DNA of 7,184 nt from contig DLOQ01000095.1 in assembly GCA_002479655.1 (NCBI GenBank), positions 1 to 7,184 of the forward strand, read 5' to 3'. This document shows, piece by piece, positions 6,016-7,184 of this stretch. This stretch comes from Lachnospiraceae bacterium UBA7480. GTDB taxonomy: Bacteria; Bacillota; Clostridia; Lachnospirales; Lachnospiraceae. Each line of letters starts with the position of its first letter. Position 1 is the first letter of the stretch. Both the position numbers and the translations under genes were made by a program. The notes beneath the pieces are model-generated. The model had not been told where the DNA came from. It ran no database searches and saw only the letters and a program-made list of their open reading frames with translations.

Positions 6016-6032
6016 GCATTTATTATATGCAA
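6014..6032 (-). promoter_or_regulatory. Operator-like palindrome of the toxin-antitoxin promoter
   Basis: A perfect TTGCAT-N7-ATGCAA inverted repeat (6014-6019 and 6027-6032) covers the -10 box and reaches the ribosome binding site. This is where Phd/YefM-type antitoxins, alone or with their toxin, commonly bind to repress their own operon. The assignment rests on position and symmetry only. Confidence 0.55.
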
Positions 6033-6050
6033 TCTACGGATAAATAGCAA
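6022..6050 (-). promoter_or_regulatory. Toxin-antitoxin operon promoter
   Basis: A consensus TATAAT (6022-6027, minus strand) lies 17 bases downstream of TTGCTA (6045-6050, 4/6 to TTGACA). The promoter fits in the 69-bp gap after the M56 peptidase stop, so the cassette can be transcribed independently. No terminator for the upstream peptidase gene is visible, so read-through is possible. Confidence 0.8.
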
Positions 6051-6068
6051 GAAAATTAATGAATGCAT

Positions 6069-7184
6069 TTAGTTCATCAATTCTTCTCCATAATCATATA
6101 TTGGTGTCTGACTCGGAACATATATATCTATATTATAAATAGAATCCCTATTTTCTCCCGGTATTCCAAATTCGCAGATGAAGTCGTTTATAAAATAGCA
6201 ATATATCGTATAAACTTCTTTGCCGGCATATGTATGTGTTTCATAAGAATCCCCATATAGCTCCACCATCCGGGAATATGTGCTTTCGGATTGTAAACCT
6301 CTGGCTGTCTGCACGATCCCATATGAACAGTCAAGACTGATTGCTCTAAGCCGAACACATACATCATCCAGAAAATATATTTGTACCGGTACCCCGTCAA
6401 TGTTATAACATGCATCATATTTGGCTGTCTCCGGATCATCGGGTTCAAATTCACTATACTCCAGACCGGCTTCATCCAATTTGGCAAAAATAACCTGCTT
6501 GTTTTCATTTATAGAAAGTGAAATGTTTCCTATCATAATGGAGCAATCATCTGATGATTGTCCCATTTCATAATGACCGCCTCCGGATTCCGGTAACGCT
6601 TCATCGGTTTGACTGTTTTCATCCTGAATATCTTCCGTTTCGGAATCATTGATTCCCAACGGATCAGAGCCATCTTCCGTGTTTTTCTTCGTGATGGAAC
6701 AGCCTATCAATGTTCCTATACTAACTGCTAACATAATGGCACAAATCAGAACGGTTACTCCGTTCTTCTTTCCTTTTTTAGCTAAAATGTTTTTAAAACG
6801 TATTTTCATAATCTGCTTTCCTCCATAAAACCCCGTTGATAGAACCGTCTTCTTTGCGCTTTGCTTATGAAGCGTAGATAACAATGTTTCCGTATATGCT
6901 TTTCGCGTTGCATAATCAGTACCCTGCGTAACTCTCTCATCACAGGACAATTCCATATCAACAGCAGCTTCCTTTTGCATGATCCAGATCAGCGGATTAA
7001 ACCAGTGATCCGCATTAGCCGATGCAAAAAGCAGCTTAATATAGATATCTCCCCGTTTTAAGTGAATCAGCTCATGCTTCAAAATAAAAAACAGTTCTTC
7101 CGAATTATAATCTCCTTTTTGCAGTACTAAAATATGATTACAAAAGCCAATCAATAAAGGGCTGGCTGCTTTCGGATATTCTAT
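6069..7184 (-). CDS. M56 (BlaR1-type) membrane metallopeptidase with extracytoplasmic sensor-like domain (5' end missing)
   Basis: The frame is open to the right edge and 371 residues are visible; the gene begins beyond 7184. A TTG at 7154 is in frame but the conserved family sequence continues past it, so it is not the start. The zinc site HELIH (visible residues 37-41) followed by KRGD, then HWFNPLIW (60-67) and ELSCDE (78-83), are the standard M56/BlaR1 motifs. These enzymes sit in the membrane with the active site facing the cytoplasm, and in BlaR1/MecR1 they cleave a BlaI-type repressor after an outside signal. A last membrane helix (about 143-161) leads to an acidic linker (165-210) and a domain of about 155 residues that is not the penicillin-binding domain of BlaR1. 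Part of it (TARGLQSESTYSRMVELYGD) resembles SmpA/DUF4309-like modules. A BlaI-type regulator is expected upstream, off the window. Confidence 0.87.
   Translation of the reverse strand: MEYPKAASPLLIGFCNHILVLQKGDYNSEELFFILKHELIHLKRGDIYIKLLFASANADHWFNPLIWIMQKEAAVDMELSCDERVTQGTDYATRKAYTETLLSTLHKQSAKKTVLSTGFYGGKQIMKIRFKNILAKKGKKNGVTVLICAIMLAVSIGTLIGCSITKKNTEDGSDPLGINDSETEDIQDENSQTDEALPESGGGHYEMGQSSDDCSIMIGNISLSINENKQVIFAKLDEAGLEYSEFEPDDPETAKYDACYNIDGVPVQIYFLDDVCVRLRAISLDCSYGIVQTARGLQSESTYSRMVELYGDSYETHTYAGKEVYTIYCYFINDFICEFGIPGENRDSIYNIDIYVPSQTPIYDYGEELMN

Noticed and set aside
6188..6508. 106-residue minus-strand frame inside the M56 gene
   Set aside because: It lies wholly within the recognised M56 ectodomain in another frame and has no ribosome binding site or family signature.
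6700..6770. Lipobox-like I-G-C in the M56 protein as a lipoprotein signal
   Set aside because: It lies at the end of an internal membrane helix, far from the N terminus of a larger protein, so signal peptidase II processing is not expected.

Overview
The window looks like chromosomal DNA from a low-to-medium GC, Gram-positive Clostridia bacterium, most likely a Lachnospiraceae-type gut anaerobe. This is inferred from the gene types (PrcB-like lipoprotein, M56/BlaR1-type sensor peptidase, stand-alone BioY, Phd/ParE cassette with a YgiT zinc finger), the strong AGGAG-type ribosome binding sites and the sigma-A-like promoters. No rRNA, tRNA, CRISPR array, transposase or phage gene is visible. 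I cannot name the species.

Layout. Positions 1-981 (+) hold the 3' part of a gene for a membrane-anchored extracytoplasmic protein of unknown function; its beginning lies off the window. It converges on a PrcB-domain lipoprotein gene (1077-1496, -), and a 66-base two-part hairpin fills the gap between them. A 155-bp divergent intergenic region follows. It carries a 9+9 bp inverted repeat over an extended -10 box, just ahead of an N6-adenine DNA methyltransferase with an N-terminal helix-turn-helix (1652-3721, +). Only 24 bp later comes a PlsC-type acyltransferase gene (3746-4480, +), probably in the same operon.

From 4490 to the end every gene is on the minus strand. BioY, the biotin transporter S component (4490-5029), has a clear promoter and a BirA-like operator overlapping its start. 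Upstream of it, transcribed toward it, is a compact cassette of Phd/YefM-type antitoxin (5754-5999), RelE/ParE-type toxin (5405-5752) and a small YgiT-type zinc-finger protein (5146-5373). The cassette has its own promoter and operator-like palindrome. It ends in a palindrome that looks like a terminator and also contains the bioY -35 box. At the right edge is the C-terminal part of an M56 (BlaR1-like) membrane metallopeptidase with a long extracytoplasmic domain (6069 to beyond 7184).

How they work together. The window is a set of small independent units rather than one pathway: DNA methylation plus phospholipid acylation, biotin uptake, a toxin-antitoxin cassette and an envelope sensor peptidase. 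The least ordinary features are the apparently self-regulated HTH-methyltransferase without a restriction partner, the three-gene antitoxin/toxin/zinc-finger cassette, and the fused terminator/promoter palindrome between that cassette and bioY. None of these is proven to be a new system from sequence alone.
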